DNA of 64,000 bases from Gammaproteobacteria bacterium (GCA_020850735.1 JADZEE010000001.1:1-64000), one strand, 5' to 3'. Counted from the stretch's first letter, positions 27,008-38,042 are shown. A program made the numbers and translations. Notes: a model not told the origin generated them from the letters alone.

Positions 27008-30000
27008 AATTCACGGATTTTTTCATCGACCGCCCCATCTTCGCGGCGGTGCTGTCGATCGTCACGGTGCTGATCGGCGCGCTCGCCGCGTTCACGCTCG
27101 CCATCGAGCGGCACCCGCCGATCGTGCCGCCGACCATCATCGTTGCGACCAGCTACCCCGGTGCCGATGCCAGAACCGTTTCCGAGACGGTTGCCACCCC
27201 GATCGAGCAGCAGGTCAACGGCGTCGAAAACATGCTGTACATGTCCTCGCAGTCGAGTAACGACGGCGGCATGCAGCTCACCATCACGTTCGCGCTCGAA
27301 ACGGATCTCGACACGGCACAGGTGCTGGTGCAGAACCGTGTCGCCCTCGCGGAGCCGAACCTGCCCGAAGAAGTGCGCCGCCAGGGCATCACGGTACGCA
27401 AGAGCTCGCCCGATCTCAGCATCATCGTCAATCTGGTCTCTCCCGACGGCCGCTATGACAGCGTCTACATGAGCAACTACGCGCTGATCAACCTGCGCGA
27501 CCGGCTCACGCGCCTGGAAGGCGTCGGCGATCTGTTCGTTTTCGGAGCACGCGATTACTCGATGCGGATCTGGCTGGATCCCGAGCTGCTCGCCGCGCGC
27601 GCGCTGACGCCGGGTGACGTGGTCGCGGCCATACGTGAGCAGAACGTACAGGTGGCGGCGGGTGTGCTCGGCCAGCCGCCGACGACCGCCGACGTCGACC
27701 TGCAGCTCACCGTGCGGACCCAGGGCCGCCTGCTCGAAGCCGAGGAGTTCGGCGACATCATCGTGCGCCGCGGCGAGACCGGCCAGCTCACCCGCGTGCG
27801 CGACGTCGCCCGCATCGAACTGGCCTCGGCGAACTATCTGAGCAACGTCTACCTGAGCGGCGCGCCGACGGTGGGTCTGGCGTTCTTCCAGCGCCCGGGC
27901 ACCAATTCACTCGCGACCAAGTACGCCGTGTACGCGGCCATGGCCGAGCTCGCCAGGGACTTCCCGCCCGGACTCGAGTATCACATTCACTACGATACCA
28001 CCGTGTTCGTCGAGGAATCGGTGCGATCCGTGGCCAAGGTCCTCATCGAGGCGACGGGTATCGTGCTGTTGGTCGTGCTCGCGTTCCTGCAGAACTGGCG
28101 CGCGACGCTGATCCCGATGCTGGCCGTGCCGGTATCACTCATCGGCACATTTGCCGTCCTCGCTCTGCTCGGATTCTCGCTCAATACCATCTCCCTCATG
28201 GCGATGGTGCTGGCCATCGGTATCGTCGTCGACGACGCCATCGTCGTGGTCGAGAACGTCGAGCGCAATCTCGCCGCCGGACTGGCGCGGCGAGAGGCGA
28301 CCCGCCTGGCCATGCGCGAGGTTGCGAGCCCGGTCATCACCACGGCGATCGTGCTTACCGCCGTGTTCGTGCCGACCGCCTTTCTCGCCGGTATCACCGG
28401 CGAGTTCTACCGCCAGTTCGCCGTCACCATCGCGGCGTCTACGGTCCTCTCGGCGCTGAACTCGCTCACTCTGTCCCCGGCGCTGGCGGCGCTGCTGTTG
28501 CAGGCGCCCGACGAACCGCGGGACGCCTTTCAGCGGTTCGTCAATCTGGTGCTCGGCTGGTTTTTCCGCGGTTTCGACGCGTGCTTCGGCGCACTGCGGC
28601 GCGGCTACACGGGCGCCGTGGCACGTCTGGTTCGTATCAGCGTGGTCGTGCTGCTGGTCTATGGCGTGCTGCTGGTCCTCACCGGGCAGGGATTTCGCGC
28701 CGTGCCAAGCGGTTTTCTGCCGAACGAGGATCAGGGATTCGTGTTCGCTTTCATCCAGCGTCCCGACGCCGCGGCGCTCGAGCGTACCGACGCGGTGGTT
28801 CGGCGGGTAGGGGAGATGACGCGCGCGATGCCCGGCGTGCGCGCGACCGTGGAGATCGCCGGCTGGTCGCTCGTCACCCGCAGCAGCCAGTCCAACGTCG
28901 GTACGGTGTTCGCGACTCTGGACCCATTCGACGAGCGTACCGACCCCGCGCGTACGTCGCATGCCATCTCGGCGGAGATCCAGGCTAAGGTCGCAGCCAT
29001 CCAGGACGCTTTCGTCGCCGTGTTCGAGCCGCCGCCGGTGCGCGGTCTGGGTAACGTCGGCGGCTTCAAGCTCGAGGTCCAGGACCGGCGCGATCGTGGC
29101 TTGCAGGCGCTGCAGGCGGCGACCCAGGAGTTGATCGATCGCGGCAATCGCGATCCGCGGCTCACGGACATGTTCACGACCTTTCGTGGCAACGTGCCGC
29201 AGATCTACCTGGACATCGACCGCCAGCAGTCGCGGCAGATGGGCGTGCCCCTCGGCGGCCTGTTCGAGACCCTGTCGGTCTATCTCGGCTCGCTGTACGT
29301 CAACGACTTCAATCGCTTCGGCCGCACCTACCGCGTCACGGCACAGGCAGATGCGGATTTTCGCGCCCACGCTGACGCCATCGGCCAGCTGAAGACTCGC
29401 AACGCCGATGGGGAGATGGTGCCGATCGGATCGGTCGTGGACGTGCGCGAGATCACGGGCCCCGATCGGGTCGTGCGCTACAACTTGTTCCCGGCTGCCG
29501 AGGTCAACGGCAGTCCCGCCGCGGGCGTGAGCACCGGTGACGCGCTCGCCGCGGTCGCGGCGCTGGCGCGGGAAGCGCTGCCGCCGGGCTTCGGCTTCGA
29601 ATGGACCGAGCTTTCCTACCAGCAGATCCAGGCCGGCGATACCTCGCTGTTCGTGTTCCCGTTGTGCGTGCTGTTCGTGTTTCTCGCGCTCGCCGCGCAG
29701 TACGAGAGCTGGTCGCTGCCGCTGTCGGTGATCCTCATCGTGCCCATGTGCCTGTTGTCGGCGATCACCGGGCTGCGGCTCGCGGGCCTGGAAAACAACG
29801 TTCTCACCCAGGTCGGCTTCATCGTCCTCATCGGGCTGGCCTGCAAGAACGCGATTCTCATCGTTCAGTTCGCGAAGATGAAGCAGGAAGAAGGTATTGC
29901 CCGCAGGGAGGCGGTCGTCGAGGCGGCGCGCCTGCGCCTGCGGCCGATCCTCATGACCTCGTTCGCTTTCATCTTCGGCGTCCTGCCGCTGGTGACCTCG

Positions 30001-30141
30001 ACGGGCGCCGGGGCCGAAAGCCGCTACGCCATCGGTATCGCGGTGATCTCCGGGATGGCGGGCGTGACGGTTTTCGGCCTGCTGTTCACACCCGTGTTCT
30101 ACAGCGTGATCCGGCGGCTGGTCGAACGCCGCGCGCGCTGA
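27004..30141 (+). CDS. RND multidrug efflux pump, inner-membrane subunit (AcrB/MexB type)
   Basis: Proton-driven drug exporter of 1045 residues, the normal HAE1 length. The typical N-terminus KFTDFFIDRPIFAAVLSI is followed by two sets of membrane helices around large periplasmic loops. The proton-relay aspartates are present in GIVVDDAIVVVENVER and the relay lysine in LACKNAILIVQFAKM. The start is a GTG overlapping the adaptor stop, which implies translational coupling. Convergent with the second RND system downstream. Confidence 0.96.
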   Translation: MKFTDFFIDRPIFAAVLSIVTVLIGALAAFTLAIERHPPIVPPTIIVATSYPGADARTVSETVATPIEQQVNGVENMLYMSSQSSNDGGMQLTITFALETDLDTAQVLVQNRVALAEPNLPEEVRRQGITVRKSSPDLSIIVNLVSPDGRYDSVYMSNYALINLRDRLTRLEGVGDLFVFGARDYSMRIWLDPELLAARALTPGDVVAAIREQNVQVAAGVLGQPPTTADVDLQLTVRTQGRLLEAEEFGDIIVRRGETGQLTRVRDVARIELASANYLSNVYLSGAPTVGLAFFQRPGTNSLATKYAVYAAMAELARDFPPGLEYHIHYDTTVFVEESVRSVAKVLIEATGIVLLVVLAFLQNWRATLIPMLAVPVSLIGTFAVLALLGFSLNTISLMAMVLAIGIVVDDAIVVVENVERNLAAGLARREATRLAMREVASPVITTAIVLTAVFVPTAFLAGITGEFYRQFAVTIAASTVLSALNSLTLSPALAALLLQAPDEPRDAFQRFVNLVLGWFFRGFDACFGALRRGYTGAVARLVRISVVVLLVYGVLLVLTGQGFRAVPSGFLPNEDQGFVFAFIQRPDAAALERTDAVVRRVGEMTRAMPGVRATVEIAGWSLVTRSSQSNVGTVFATLDPFDERTDPARTSHAISAEIQAKVAAIQDAFVAVFEPPPVRGLGNVGGFKLEVQDRRDRGLQALQAATQELIDRGNRDPRLTDMFTTFRGNVPQIYLDIDRQQSRQMGVPLGGLFETLSVYLGSLYVNDFNRFGRTYRVTAQADADFRAHADAIGQLKTRNADGEMVPIGSVVDVREITGPDRVVRYNLFPAAEVNGSPAAGVSTGDALAAVAALAREALPPGFGFEWTELSYQQIQAGDTSLFVFPLCVLFVFLALAAQYESWSLPLSVILIVPMCLLSAITGLRLAGLENNVLTQVGFIVLIGLACKNAILIVQFAKMKQEEGIARREAVVEAARLRLRPILMTSFAFIFGVLPLVTSTGAGAESRYAIGIAVISGMAGVTVFGLLFTPVFYSVIRRLVERRAR

Positions 30142-30432
30142 CGCGCGCGCGGCGCGCCCGTACAGCGGCCGATCCGAAACGCGCGGGCCGATGACGAGTA
30201 CGCCCGCACAAGGGGGCGGTGACCCCTGATCCAAGAGCTCGTGAAACCATCACCGCGCCCGCTGCGATGGCCCCTGGACGCCCCTGGCCGCGCGTTGCGG
30301 GGACCCCAAAAATCGTTTCCGCAGGCCCCGCTGTGCGCGCGATTTTGTGCACCCGCGCGCCTGGGCAGGAACGCCCGGAAACCGTCTCGCGACGGCGCGC
30401 GAATGTTTCACAAGCTCTGCGAGCGCGGCCCG

Positions 30433-33400
30433 TCAGTCCTGCGCGACTACGGCGCCGGTCGTGCGGGCCCTGCCGCGCAACCGGTCGGCCACATCGGCGA
30501 ACAACGTATAGAACACCGGGATCACGAACAGTGTCAGGAAGGTACTGGTCAGCATGCCGCCGACGGCCACCACCCCGAGCGGCCGGCGGCTGTCGGCGGC
30601 TTCGCCGAAGCCGATGGCGATGGGCGCGATGCCGGCGATGGTGGCCATGCTGGTCATGAGGATCGGGCGCAGGCGGATGCTGCCGGCCTGGCGCATGGCA
30701 TCGATTGCGCTCATGCCTTCGGCGCGGCGCTGGTTGGCGAATTCCACCAGCAGGATCGAATTCTTGGTCACCAGCCCGACCAGGATCACCAGCCCCACCT
30801 CGCTGAAGATGTTCAGGTTCATCGATGGCAGCCGTGGCAGGAACCTGGCGACTGTTTCCGCCCATGGCGGGTGCGAAGGCGCCCAGTGCACCCAGGCATA
30901 AAACATGTTGCCGAAGTGATCGACCCACGACAGCAGGTAGAGCGCACCGAAGGCGCCGAAGAACGCCAGTGGCAGGGCCAGCATGACGGTGAACGGGTGT
31001 ACCAGGCTCTCGAACTGGGCTGCGAGCACCATGTACACGACCACGATTGCGAGCGCGAGGAGGAAAAAGATGTCGCGACTCGATTCGCGCAGATCACGCG
31101 CCTCGCTTTTCCAGTCGTGACTGAATCCGGGCCGGTGCATGTCGGCGAGTATGGCCTCGGCGCGTTCCACCGCGGTGCCGAGCGGAATGCCGATCGGCGT
31201 ACCCTCGATGGTGGTGGATCGCTGCCGCTGGAAGCGCTCGATCCGGTTCGGGCCCGCGCCCGTGTCGAGCGTGACTACATTGGAAAGCTGCACGAACTCG
31301 TCGTTGGCGCCCCGAACATAAACCTGCTCCAGCGCCGTCGGGGTCAATCGCTCACCGCGCGCGAGCTGTACGATTACCTCGTACTGCTTGCCGTCGATCT
31401 TCAAGTCGGACAGGTCCTGGCCGCCGAACATGACCTGTAAGGTGCGGGAAATCTCTTCGATCGACACGCCCAGCGTGCCGGCGCGATCACGGTTCACGCG
31501 CACCCGCGCCTCCGGCTTGGTCAGCTCGAAGGTGGAACGCACGTTGGCGAGAAAACCGGCCGCCCGCAGTCGCCCGAGCAACTCGTCGGTGTACTTCGCG
31601 AGCGCCCGCAGGTCCGGCGTGCTGACGATGAGCTGAAACGGCTGGCTGAAGCTCACATCCACGGCCTTGGGCATGATCGGGAATGCGAACGCACCCTCTA
31701 CTTCGCGAAAGTAACGCGCACCGAGTCCGTCAGGCCCCTGAAATACGTCGCGCATGTGACGGCGCTTGCCCTCGTGCAGGCGGGTGAAGGCGAAACCGAG
31801 AGTCGCATCGCCCGGGCCGTTGTAGGGCAGCGCCACCGCCGAGAACGTGCCGGCGACCTCGGGCGTGTCCAGCAGGATCCGTTCCACCTTGCGCATCATG
31901 CGGTCGGTGTACTCCGGCGTCGAGCCCTGCGGCGCCAGCACCATGCTGAGGAATGATCCCTTGTCTTCCTCCGGCAGAAACTCCTCCGGCAGCACGGAAT
32001 AGCAGTACCAGGACGCCCACAGCGATATGCCGACCGCGGCGAGCACCGCGAGCCGGTGTCGCAACGACCAGTCGAGCAGGCGCGCGTAGCCGCTGCTGAG
32101 CCCCTTGAAGCCACGTTCGAATGCCGCATACACGCGGCCGTGCTCGTCCGCGCCGCGGGCACGCAGCACGCGTGCGCCCAAGGTGGGTGCGAGGGTGAGC
32201 GCGACGAATGCGGATACGACCACAGCCACGACCAGCGCCGCCGCAAACTCGAGCATGAGCCGGCCGGTGATCCCCGTCAGGAACGCGAGCGGCAGGAACA
32301 CGGCGACCAGCGACAGGGTGATCGTCACGATGGCGAAGGCGATCTCGCGCATGGTGCGCAGTGCGGCCTGCATCGGCGAGAGTCCGCCCTCGATGTGGCG
32401 GTGCATGTTCTCGAGCACGACGATGGAATCGTCCACTACGATGCCGATGGCGAGCACCAGCGCGAGCAGCGTGAAGATGTTCACCGAGTAGCCGAGCACG
32501 TAAAGCACACCGAAGGTGGCCAGGATGGACACCGGCACCGACATCGCCGGCAACACGGTAGCTCGCAGGTCGCGCAGGAACAGGAAGATGGTCACCACCA
32601 CCAGGGCGAAGGCGATGCCCAGGGTCTGGAACACTTCGAGGACCGCGCGTTCGATGTAGATGGAGGAGTCGTAGGCGATTGCCCACTGCATTCCCGCTGG
32701 CATTTGCGGCTGAATCTCGGCCATGACGCGCTTGACCTCGCGCGCGACCTGTACGGTGTTGGCACGCGACTGGCGCACAATACCGAGGCCCGTCGCGGGC
32801 TTGCCATTGAAGCGACCGATCGAGCGTTCGTCTTCCACGCCGGCTTCGGCCCGGCCGACGTCCGCCAGGCGCACGACTGTGGTGCCGGTCTGGCGGATGA
32901 TCAGCCGGTCGAACTGCTCCGGCGTATTCAACTGTCCGCGCACCTGGATGGTGAGCTCGCGATCCAGGTTCTCGATGCGTCCGCTCGGCAGGTCGATGTT
33001 CTGTTCGCGCAGGGCCTGGTCGATATCACCGACCGTTACCTCGTGCGCGGCCATACGGGCGGTGTCCAGACGTATGCGAATGGCGAATTTCTTTTCGCCG
33101 CCGAAGATGACCGAGCTCACCCCCGGAATGGTCTGCAGGCGATCCTTGATGTTGTCGTCGGCGTAGCGCGTCAGTGCCTCGGTCGTGTAGCGATCGCTGA
33201 AGAACGCGATCCACATGATCGGGCTCGCGCTGGCGTCCTGCTTGCTGATGATGGGCTCGTCGATGTCCTCCGGCAGCTCGCCGCGGACCCGTGCGACGCG
33301 GTCGCGCACGTCCTGTGCCGCGATGTCGACGTCGCGGCCCTGGACGAACTCGACGGTGATGGACGACGCCTGCTCGCGACTCTCGCTCGACATCAGCTTG

Positions 33401-33645
33401 ATTGCGTCGGCGCTGGCGATGGCTTCCTCGAGCCGCTCGGTGACTTCCGTCTCGACGACCTCGGCGCTCGCGCCCGGGTAGACGGTGGTGACGTTGACGA
33501 TCGACGGATCGATGTCCGGCAGCTCGCGCACGGGCAGCCGTGCGAGGCCCAGCACGCCGAACACGATGAGGGCGATGCTCATCATGGCGGTGAGTACCGG
33601 CCGGTGGATGCAGATCTCGAAGAAACCGGTGCTCGAATCGCTCAT
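30433..33645 (-). CDS. RND efflux pump subunit with an extended loop
   Basis: A second RND permease of 1070 residues. N-terminus FFEICIHRPVLTAMMSIALI; proton-relay aspartates in GIVVDDSIVVLENMHRHIEG; relay lysine in VGLVTKNSILLVEFANQRR. Compared with relatives, the C-terminal helix bundle carries about 35-40 additional residues, rich in Trp and Pro (SWVDHFGNMFYAWVHW ... PWAETVARFLPRLPS), just before MNLNIFSEVGL, which explains the greater length. Eight bases separate it from its adaptor gene. Confidence 0.95.
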   Translation of the reverse strand: MSDSSTGFFEICIHRPVLTAMMSIALIVFGVLGLARLPVRELPDIDPSIVNVTTVYPGASAEVVETEVTERLEEAIASADAIKLMSSESREQASSITVEFVQGRDVDIAAQDVRDRVARVRGELPEDIDEPIISKQDASASPIMWIAFFSDRYTTEALTRYADDNIKDRLQTIPGVSSVIFGGEKKFAIRIRLDTARMAAHEVTVGDIDQALREQNIDLPSGRIENLDRELTIQVRGQLNTPEQFDRLIIRQTGTTVVRLADVGRAEAGVEDERSIGRFNGKPATGLGIVRQSRANTVQVAREVKRVMAEIQPQMPAGMQWAIAYDSSIYIERAVLEVFQTLGIAFALVVVTIFLFLRDLRATVLPAMSVPVSILATFGVLYVLGYSVNIFTLLALVLAIGIVVDDSIVVLENMHRHIEGGLSPMQAALRTMREIAFAIVTITLSLVAVFLPLAFLTGITGRLMLEFAAALVVAVVVSAFVALTLAPTLGARVLRARGADEHGRVYAAFERGFKGLSSGYARLLDWSLRHRLAVLAAVGISLWASWYCYSVLPEEFLPEEDKGSFLSMVLAPQGSTPEYTDRMMRKVERILLDTPEVAGTFSAVALPYNGPGDATLGFAFTRLHEGKRRHMRDVFQGPDGLGARYFREVEGAFAFPIMPKAVDVSFSQPFQLIVSTPDLRALAKYTDELLGRLRAAGFLANVRSTFELTKPEARVRVNRDRAGTLGVSIEEISRTLQVMFGGQDLSDLKIDGKQYEVIVQLARGERLTPTALEQVYVRGANDEFVQLSNVVTLDTGAGPNRIERFQRQRSTTIEGTPIGIPLGTAVERAEAILADMHRPGFSHDWKSEARDLRESSRDIFFLLALAIVVVYMVLAAQFESLVHPFTVMLALPLAFFGAFGALYLLSWVDHFGNMFYAWVHWAPSHPPWAETVARFLPRLPSMNLNIFSEVGLVILVGLVTKNSILLVEFANQRRAEGMSAIDAMRQAGSIRLRPILMTSMATIAGIAPIAIGFGEAADSRRPLGVVAVGGMLTSTFLTLFVIPVFYTLFADVADRLRGRARTTGAVVAQD

Positions 33646-33653
33646 CGGCGCCG

Positions 33654-34739
33654 TCAGCCGGCGTCTGCCGCGGGTTCCACTGTGACGCCGTAGCGTTCGG
33701 ACTCCGGCGCCACGAGGATGCGTGTGCCAGGCGCCATTTTCTGGTAACCCTCGACCACGATGCGCTCGCCCGCGTTCAGGCCGCGAGTGATCTCCGCGAG
33801 CCCGGCCAGGCGCAGGCCGATCTCGACCGGGCGCAGCTCGGCGCGACCTTCGGCGTTCATGACCGTCACCATCGTGTTGTCGCTGTGCTGGCTGATCGCG
33901 GCCTCGGGCACCACCAGCGCCAGCTCACGCGCGCGGAAGACGAGCTCGAGGTTGGCGAACATGCCCGGTTTGAGGCGGCCGTCGGCGTTGTCGACGTAGG
34001 CTTTCATGCGCAGGGTACGGCTGCGCTCGTCGAGCCGCGGCGCGATGAAATAGACGCGTCCGGGGAAGCGCTCATCCGGGTAAGCGGCGGTAGCGATCTC
34101 GATGTGCTGACCGAGCGCGACCTGGCCGACGTAGCGTTCGGGCACGTTGAACTCGACCTCGAGCGGATCGGTCTGCACCAGCGTGGTGAGCAGCTCACCC
34201 TTGCTCACGTACTGCCCGAGGGACACGATCCGCTCGCCCATCTGACCGTCGAAGGCGGCGACGATGGAGGCGTCTGCGCGGCGTTCCTCGGCGAGCCGCA
34301 GCGATGCCCGGTTGGCGTCCAGGGTGGTGCGCAGCTGGTCGAACTGCTGGACCGAGATGGTGCCGCGCTCGAGCAGCATCCGGCCGCGCTCGAAATCCTG
34401 GTTCGCCAGCTGGTAACGGGCGCGCGCCTCGGCGACTTCTGCGTCGAGCTTGCTCGCGTCGAGCTGGAGCAGCGTGGCGCCGGCAGCGACCCGCTGTCCT
34501 TCCTCGAAATCGATGCCCGTGATGCGGGCTTCGAGTTCGCTGCGGATCTCGACGGCTTCCTTGGGCAGGAGATTGCCGATCAGTGACAGCTTTTCCTCGA
34601 GCGCCTGCGTGCGTACCAGTGCGACCACCGCCTGCACGGGCATGTCGCCGCCCCCCCCCGCGGGCGCTGGCGGGCTGCCGCAGCCCGCCAGCGCCAGGGC
34701 GGCGGCCAGCAGCATGATGAATACGGGTGTCGGCGGCAT
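33654..34739 (-). CDS. RND efflux periplasmic adaptor lipoprotein
   Basis: A 361-residue adaptor for the adjacent pump. The ATG at 34739 begins a lipoprotein signal (MLLAAALALAGC, Cys20). After a Gly/Pro linker come the lipoyl half-motifs (AVEIRSELEARITGIDFEEG and SIVAAFDGQMGERIVSLGQY), a short coiled coil (EVAEARARYQLANQDFERGR) and beta-barrel domain. The gene precedes the pump by 8 bp, so they form an operon. Confidence 0.93.
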   Translation of the reverse strand: MPPTPVFIMLLAAALALAGCGSPPAPAGGGGDMPVQAVVALVRTQALEEKLSLIGNLLPKEAVEIRSELEARITGIDFEEGQRVAAGATLLQLDASKLDAEVAEARARYQLANQDFERGRMLLERGTISVQQFDQLRTTLDANRASLRLAEERRADASIVAAFDGQMGERIVSLGQYVSKGELLTTLVQTDPLEVEFNVPERYVGQVALGQHIEIATAAYPDERFPGRVYFIAPRLDERSRTLRMKAYVDNADGRLKPGMFANLELVFRARELALVVPEAAISQHSDNTMVTVMNAEGRAELRPVEIGLRLAGLAEITRGLNAGERIVVEGYQKMAPGTRILVAPESERYGVTVEPAADAG

Positions 34740-34901
34740 GAAGGGTCTCGTCGAAAGACCGTGGGCGGCTATGGCGGGCAAGTGTGGCGCCGCCGGCGGT
34801 GTTCGTGGCGGGGCGACATTCTAGCAGAAGCGCCGGTGCCGGGGATTCGGTCTGCGCCCCGCGGCGCCCGTAGTGCGCGCGGTACCCCCGCCCGCGGCCC
34901 G

Positions 34902-36809
34902 TCAGGGGCTGTCCAGAATACCCATGACGCGCAGCTGCGTGACGACCGTCTCGGCGGCCTCGTCGGCCCGCAGCCTGGCGGTGTCGATGCGGATCTCGGC
35001 ATGCTCCGGGGGCTCATAGGGCGAGTCGATGCCGGTGAAATTCTTCAGCTCGCCGGCGCGTGCCTTGCGGTACAGGCCCTTGGGATCCCGCTGCTCGGCC
35101 ACGCTGAGCGGCGTGTCGACGAATACCTCGCAGAATTCGCCGGCGCCGACGAGCTCACGCGCCATGCGTCGCTCGGCGCGAAACGGCGAGATGAACGAGA
35201 CCAGGGTGATGAGACCGGCATCGGCCATCAGGTGTGCCACCTCGGCCACCCGGCGGATGTTCTCCACGCGGTCCGCTTCGGTGAAGCCGAGGTCCTTGTT
35301 CAGGCCGTGGCGGACGTTGTCGCCGTCGAGCATGTAGGTGTGGCGGCCGAGCGCGTGCAGCTTCTTTTCGACCAGGTTGGCGATGGTCGATTTGCCCGAT
35401 CCCGACAGCCCGGTGAACCACACCACCGCCGGCCGGTGGCCCTTGAGGCGCGCGCGGGCCAGTTTGTCGACTTCGGTCGCCTGCCAGTGGATGTTCTGCG
35501 ATCGGCGCAGCGCGAAGTGCAGCAGACCCGCGGCGATGGTGTTGTTGCTGATGCGGTCGATGAGAATAAAGCCACCGAGCTCCCGATTCTGCGAGTAGGG
35601 CTCGAATACGACCGTCTGGTCGAGATTCAGGTTGCACACGCCGATCTCATTGAGATGCAGCTGCCGGGCCGGTTCGTGCTCCATCGTGTTGACGTCGACC
35701 TGGTATTTCGGTGCGGCGAGCGTCGCGCCGACGGTCCTGGCGCCGATTTTCAGCAGGTAGGGACGCCCGGGCAGCATCGGCTCCTCGCTCATCCAGATCA
35801 CCGTCGCCTCGAACTGGTCCGCGACGCCCGGCGGCTCGCCGGCGGTGACCAGAACGTCGCCGCGGCTGGCGTCGACCTCGCCGGTGAGTGTCAGCGTGAC
35901 CGACTGGCCGGCGATCGCCTCGGCGAGGTCACCGTCGTAGGTGGCAATGCGGGCGACGGTGCTCTCGGTACCGGCCGGCAGCACGCGTACGCGGTCGCCC
36001 GGCCGTACCGTGCCGCCGACGATACGCCCGGAGAATCCGCGGAAATCCAGATTCGGCCGATTGACCCATTGCACCGGCATGCGCATCGGACCGCTGTGCG
36101 CGTCGGCGTCGATCTCGACCGTCTCGAGGTAGCCCATGAGCGTGGGGCCCTCGTACCAGGGCGTGTTGGCGCTGCGCTCGGTGATGTTGTCGCCCCTGAG
36201 CGCCGACATGGGGATGCAGACGATGTCGTTGATGCCGATCTGGCCGGCGAAGCGGCGGTAATCGGCCTCGATACCCGCAAACACGTCGTGCGAATAGTCC
36301 ATCAGATCGAGTTTGTTGATGGCGAGCACCACCTTGCGGATGCCGAGCAGCGAGACCAGATAGCTGTGGCGGCGCGTCTGTGTGAGCATGCCGCGGCGCG
36401 CGTCGATGAGGATCACCGCGACCTCGGCAGTGGACGCGCCCGTGACCATATTGCGGGTGTACTGCTCGTGCCCGGGCGTGTCTGCGACGATGAACTTGCG
36501 CGTGTCAGTGGAGAAGAAACGGTAAGCGACGTCGATCGTGATGCCCTGCTCGCGCTCGGCGGTGAGACCGTCGACGAGCAGCGCAAAGTCGAGCTCGCCG
36601 CCCTGCGTGCCGACCTTGCGCGAGTCGGCTTCCAGCGCGGCGAGCTGGTCCTCGAACAACATCTTGGACTCGTACAGCATGCGGCCGATGAGCGTGCTCT
36701 TGCCGTCGTCGACGCTGCCGCAGGTAATGAAGCGCAGCAGACTCTTGCGCTCGTGCGCGTGCAGGTACTGTTCGATGTCCTCGGCAATGAGGCTGGACAC
36801 GTGCGCCAT
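34902..36809 (-). CDS. cysNC: Bifunctional sulfate adenylyltransferase subunit 1 / APS kinase
   Basis: Sulfate activation: the N-terminal GTPase half (CysN) drives ATP sulfurylase with CysD, and the C-terminal half (CysC) phosphorylates adenylyl sulfate to PAPS. 635 residues. CysN motifs: GSVDDGKST (31-39), DTPGHEQY (110-117), NKLD (165-168). CysC motifs: GLSGSGKST (467-475), DGDNVRHGL (495-503), [10 protein letters not shown]. The ATG overlaps the cysD stop (ATGA). The fusion is known in several proteobacteria. Confidence 0.97.
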   Translation of the reverse strand: MAHVSSLIAEDIEQYLHAHERKSLLRFITCGSVDDGKSTLIGRMLYESKMLFEDQLAALEADSRKVGTQGGELDFALLVDGLTAEREQGITIDVAYRFFSTDTRKFIVADTPGHEQYTRNMVTGASTAEVAVILIDARRGMLTQTRRHSYLVSLLGIRKVVLAINKLDLMDYSHDVFAGIEADYRRFAGQIGINDIVCIPMSALRGDNITERSANTPWYEGPTLMGYLETVEIDADAHSGPMRMPVQWVNRPNLDFRGFSGRIVGGTVRPGDRVRVLPAGTESTVARIATYDGDLAEAIAGQSVTLTLTGEVDASRGDVLVTAGEPPGVADQFEATVIWMSEEPMLPGRPYLLKIGARTVGATLAAPKYQVDVNTMEHEPARQLHLNEIGVCNLNLDQTVVFEPYSQNRELGGFILIDRISNNTIAAGLLHFALRRSQNIHWQATEVDKLARARLKGHRPAVVWFTGLSGSGKSTIANLVEKKLHALGRHTYMLDGDNVRHGLNKDLGFTEADRVENIRRVAEVAHLMADAGLITLVSFISPFRAERRMARELVGAGEFCEVFVDTPLSVAEQRDPKGLYRKARAGELKNFTGIDSPYEPPEHAEIRIDTARLRADEAAETVVTQLRVMGILDSP

Positions 36810-37711
36810 CAGAAGTAGCCCTCGCGCTTTTTCTTTTCCATCGAACCGGAGGAGTCGTGGTCGATGACCCGGCCCTGGCGTTCGGAGGTTTTCGTGAGCA
36901 GCATTTCCCGGATGATCGCCGGCAGGGTGTCGGCCGTGCTCGCGATGGCGCCGGTGAGCGGGTAGCAGCCAAGTGTGCGGAAGCGCACGCTCATGGTCGT
37001 CGGCTGCTCGCCGTCAGCGAGCGGCATGCGCTCGTCGTCGACCATGATGAGCGTGCCGTCGCGCTCGACCACCGGCCGCGCGGCGGAGTAGTACAAGGGG
37101 ACGATGGGGATGTCCTGAAGGTAGATGTACTGCCAGATGTCGAGCTCGGTCCAGTTCGACAGCGGGAACACGCGGATACTTTCGCTCTTGTTCTTGCGCG
37201 CGTTGTACAAGCGCCACAGCTCCGGGCGCTGCATCTTCGGATCCCAGCGATGCTGGGCCGTACGGAACGAGAAGATGCGTTCCTTGGCGCGCGATTTCTC
37301 CTCGTCCCGGCGCGCGCCGCCGAAGGCGACGTCGAAGCCGTACCGGGTGAGCGCCTGCTGCAGGCCCTGGGTTTTCCACACGTCCGTGTGTAGTGCGGAT
37401 CCGTGGGTGAACGGATTGATGCCGAGCCGCTGCGCCTCGGGATTCACGTGCACGATGAGATCCAGGCCGAGCTCGCGTGCGGTGCGATCGCGGAATTCGT
37501 ACATGGCTTTGAACTTCCACGTCGTGTCCACGTGCAGCAGCGGAAACGGCGGTTTGGAAGGATGGAAGGCCTTCATCGCCAGACGCAGCATCACCGAGCT
37601 GTCCTTGCCGATCGAATACAGCATCACCGGCCGCTCGCTCTCGGCGACGGCCTCGCGCATGATGTCGATGCTCTCCGCCTCCAGGCGCTGGAGGTGGGTC
37701 AGTGTGCTCAT
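36809..37711 (-). CDS. cysD: Sulfate adenylyltransferase subunit 2
   Basis: Catalytic ATP sulfurylase subunit: forms adenylyl sulfate from ATP and sulfate. 300 residues from the ATG at 37711 (the in-frame TTG just before it is unlikely). PP-loop [10 protein letters not shown] near the N-terminus, then [37 protein letters not shown] and [23 protein letters not shown], all typical. First gene of a cysD-cysNC operon. A structured RNA with an intrinsic terminator lies 167-330 bp upstream on the same strand. Confidence 0.97.
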   Translation of the reverse strand: MSTLTHLQRLEAESIDIMREAVAESERPVMLYSIGKDSSVMLRLAMKAFHPSKPPFPLLHVDTTWKFKAMYEFRDRTARELGLDLIVHVNPEAQRLGINPFTHGSALHTDVWKTQGLQQALTRYGFDVAFGGARRDEEKSRAKERIFSFRTAQHRWDPKMQRPELWRLYNARKNKSESIRVFPLSNWTELDIWQYIYLQDIPIVPLYYSAARPVVERDGTLIMVDDERMPLADGEQPTTMSVRFRTLGCYPLTGAIASTADTLPAIIREMLLTKTSERQGRVIDHDSSGSMEKKKREGYF

Positions 37712-37877
37712 CAATCGTTCCTCGTCACGGCCCGCCGGCGCAGCCGTGGTGCGCGGCGTGATGCCCGCTGCCGGGGCTGCCGGGCAGGGCGAGGCGGGAT
37801 TCTAACCGTTTGCGACCGGGTGCGCCCACGCGTGGCGGTGGTATCGACGCGGGGGCAAGCACCGCAGGGGGCAAGAA

Positions 37878-37901
37878 AAACCCCGCGCTAAGGCGGGGTT
37901 T
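37878..37901 (-). terminator. Rho-independent terminator upstream of cysD
   Basis: A perfect nine-pair hairpin AAACCCCGC/GCGGGGTTT with a six-base loop. On the minus strand the stem is directly followed by TTTTTC, so it ends leftward transcripts. It either closes a small RNA, attenuates cysDNC, or ends the 40.7-38.2 kb operon. Confidence 0.85.
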
Positions 37902-38042
37902 GCGCCGATGATTTGGCCTCGCCTAGCGAGGTCCTTCCAGAGCTGGAGAACGCAACGTTGTCGAGTGACGCGTCACTGTCTCCGGTCGCGTACCGCTCCC
38001 GTCCTCACCGGCTTGGTGCGGGAGGGCCGTTCTCCGCGACCT
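37902..38042 (-). ncRNA. Unidentified structured RNA / leader in front of cysDNC
   Basis: A gene-free stretch that folds well by eye. Outer stem GGTCGCG/CGCGACC (37984-37990 with 38035-38041) encloses CTCCCG/CGGGAG (37996-38001 with 38019-38024), which encloses CACC/GGTG (38006-38018). Next come a 14-base palindrome AGTGACGCGTCACT (37964-37977), a TCCAG/CTGGA hairpin (37937-37947), CCTCGC/GCGAGG (37917-37931) and the terminator. GGAGAACG (37945-37952) can instead pair with CGTTCTCC (38028-38035), an alternative fold. An extended -10-like TGCTATATC (38057-38049) would start the RNA next to the outer stem. No known class recognised. Confidence 0.55.

Noticed and set aside
37984-38041. tRNA-like outline with a seven-pair closing stem
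   Set aside because: There is no T-loop GTTCRA sequence, no anticodon arm geometry and no CCA-adjacent acceptor pattern. Treated as part of an unknown structured RNA.
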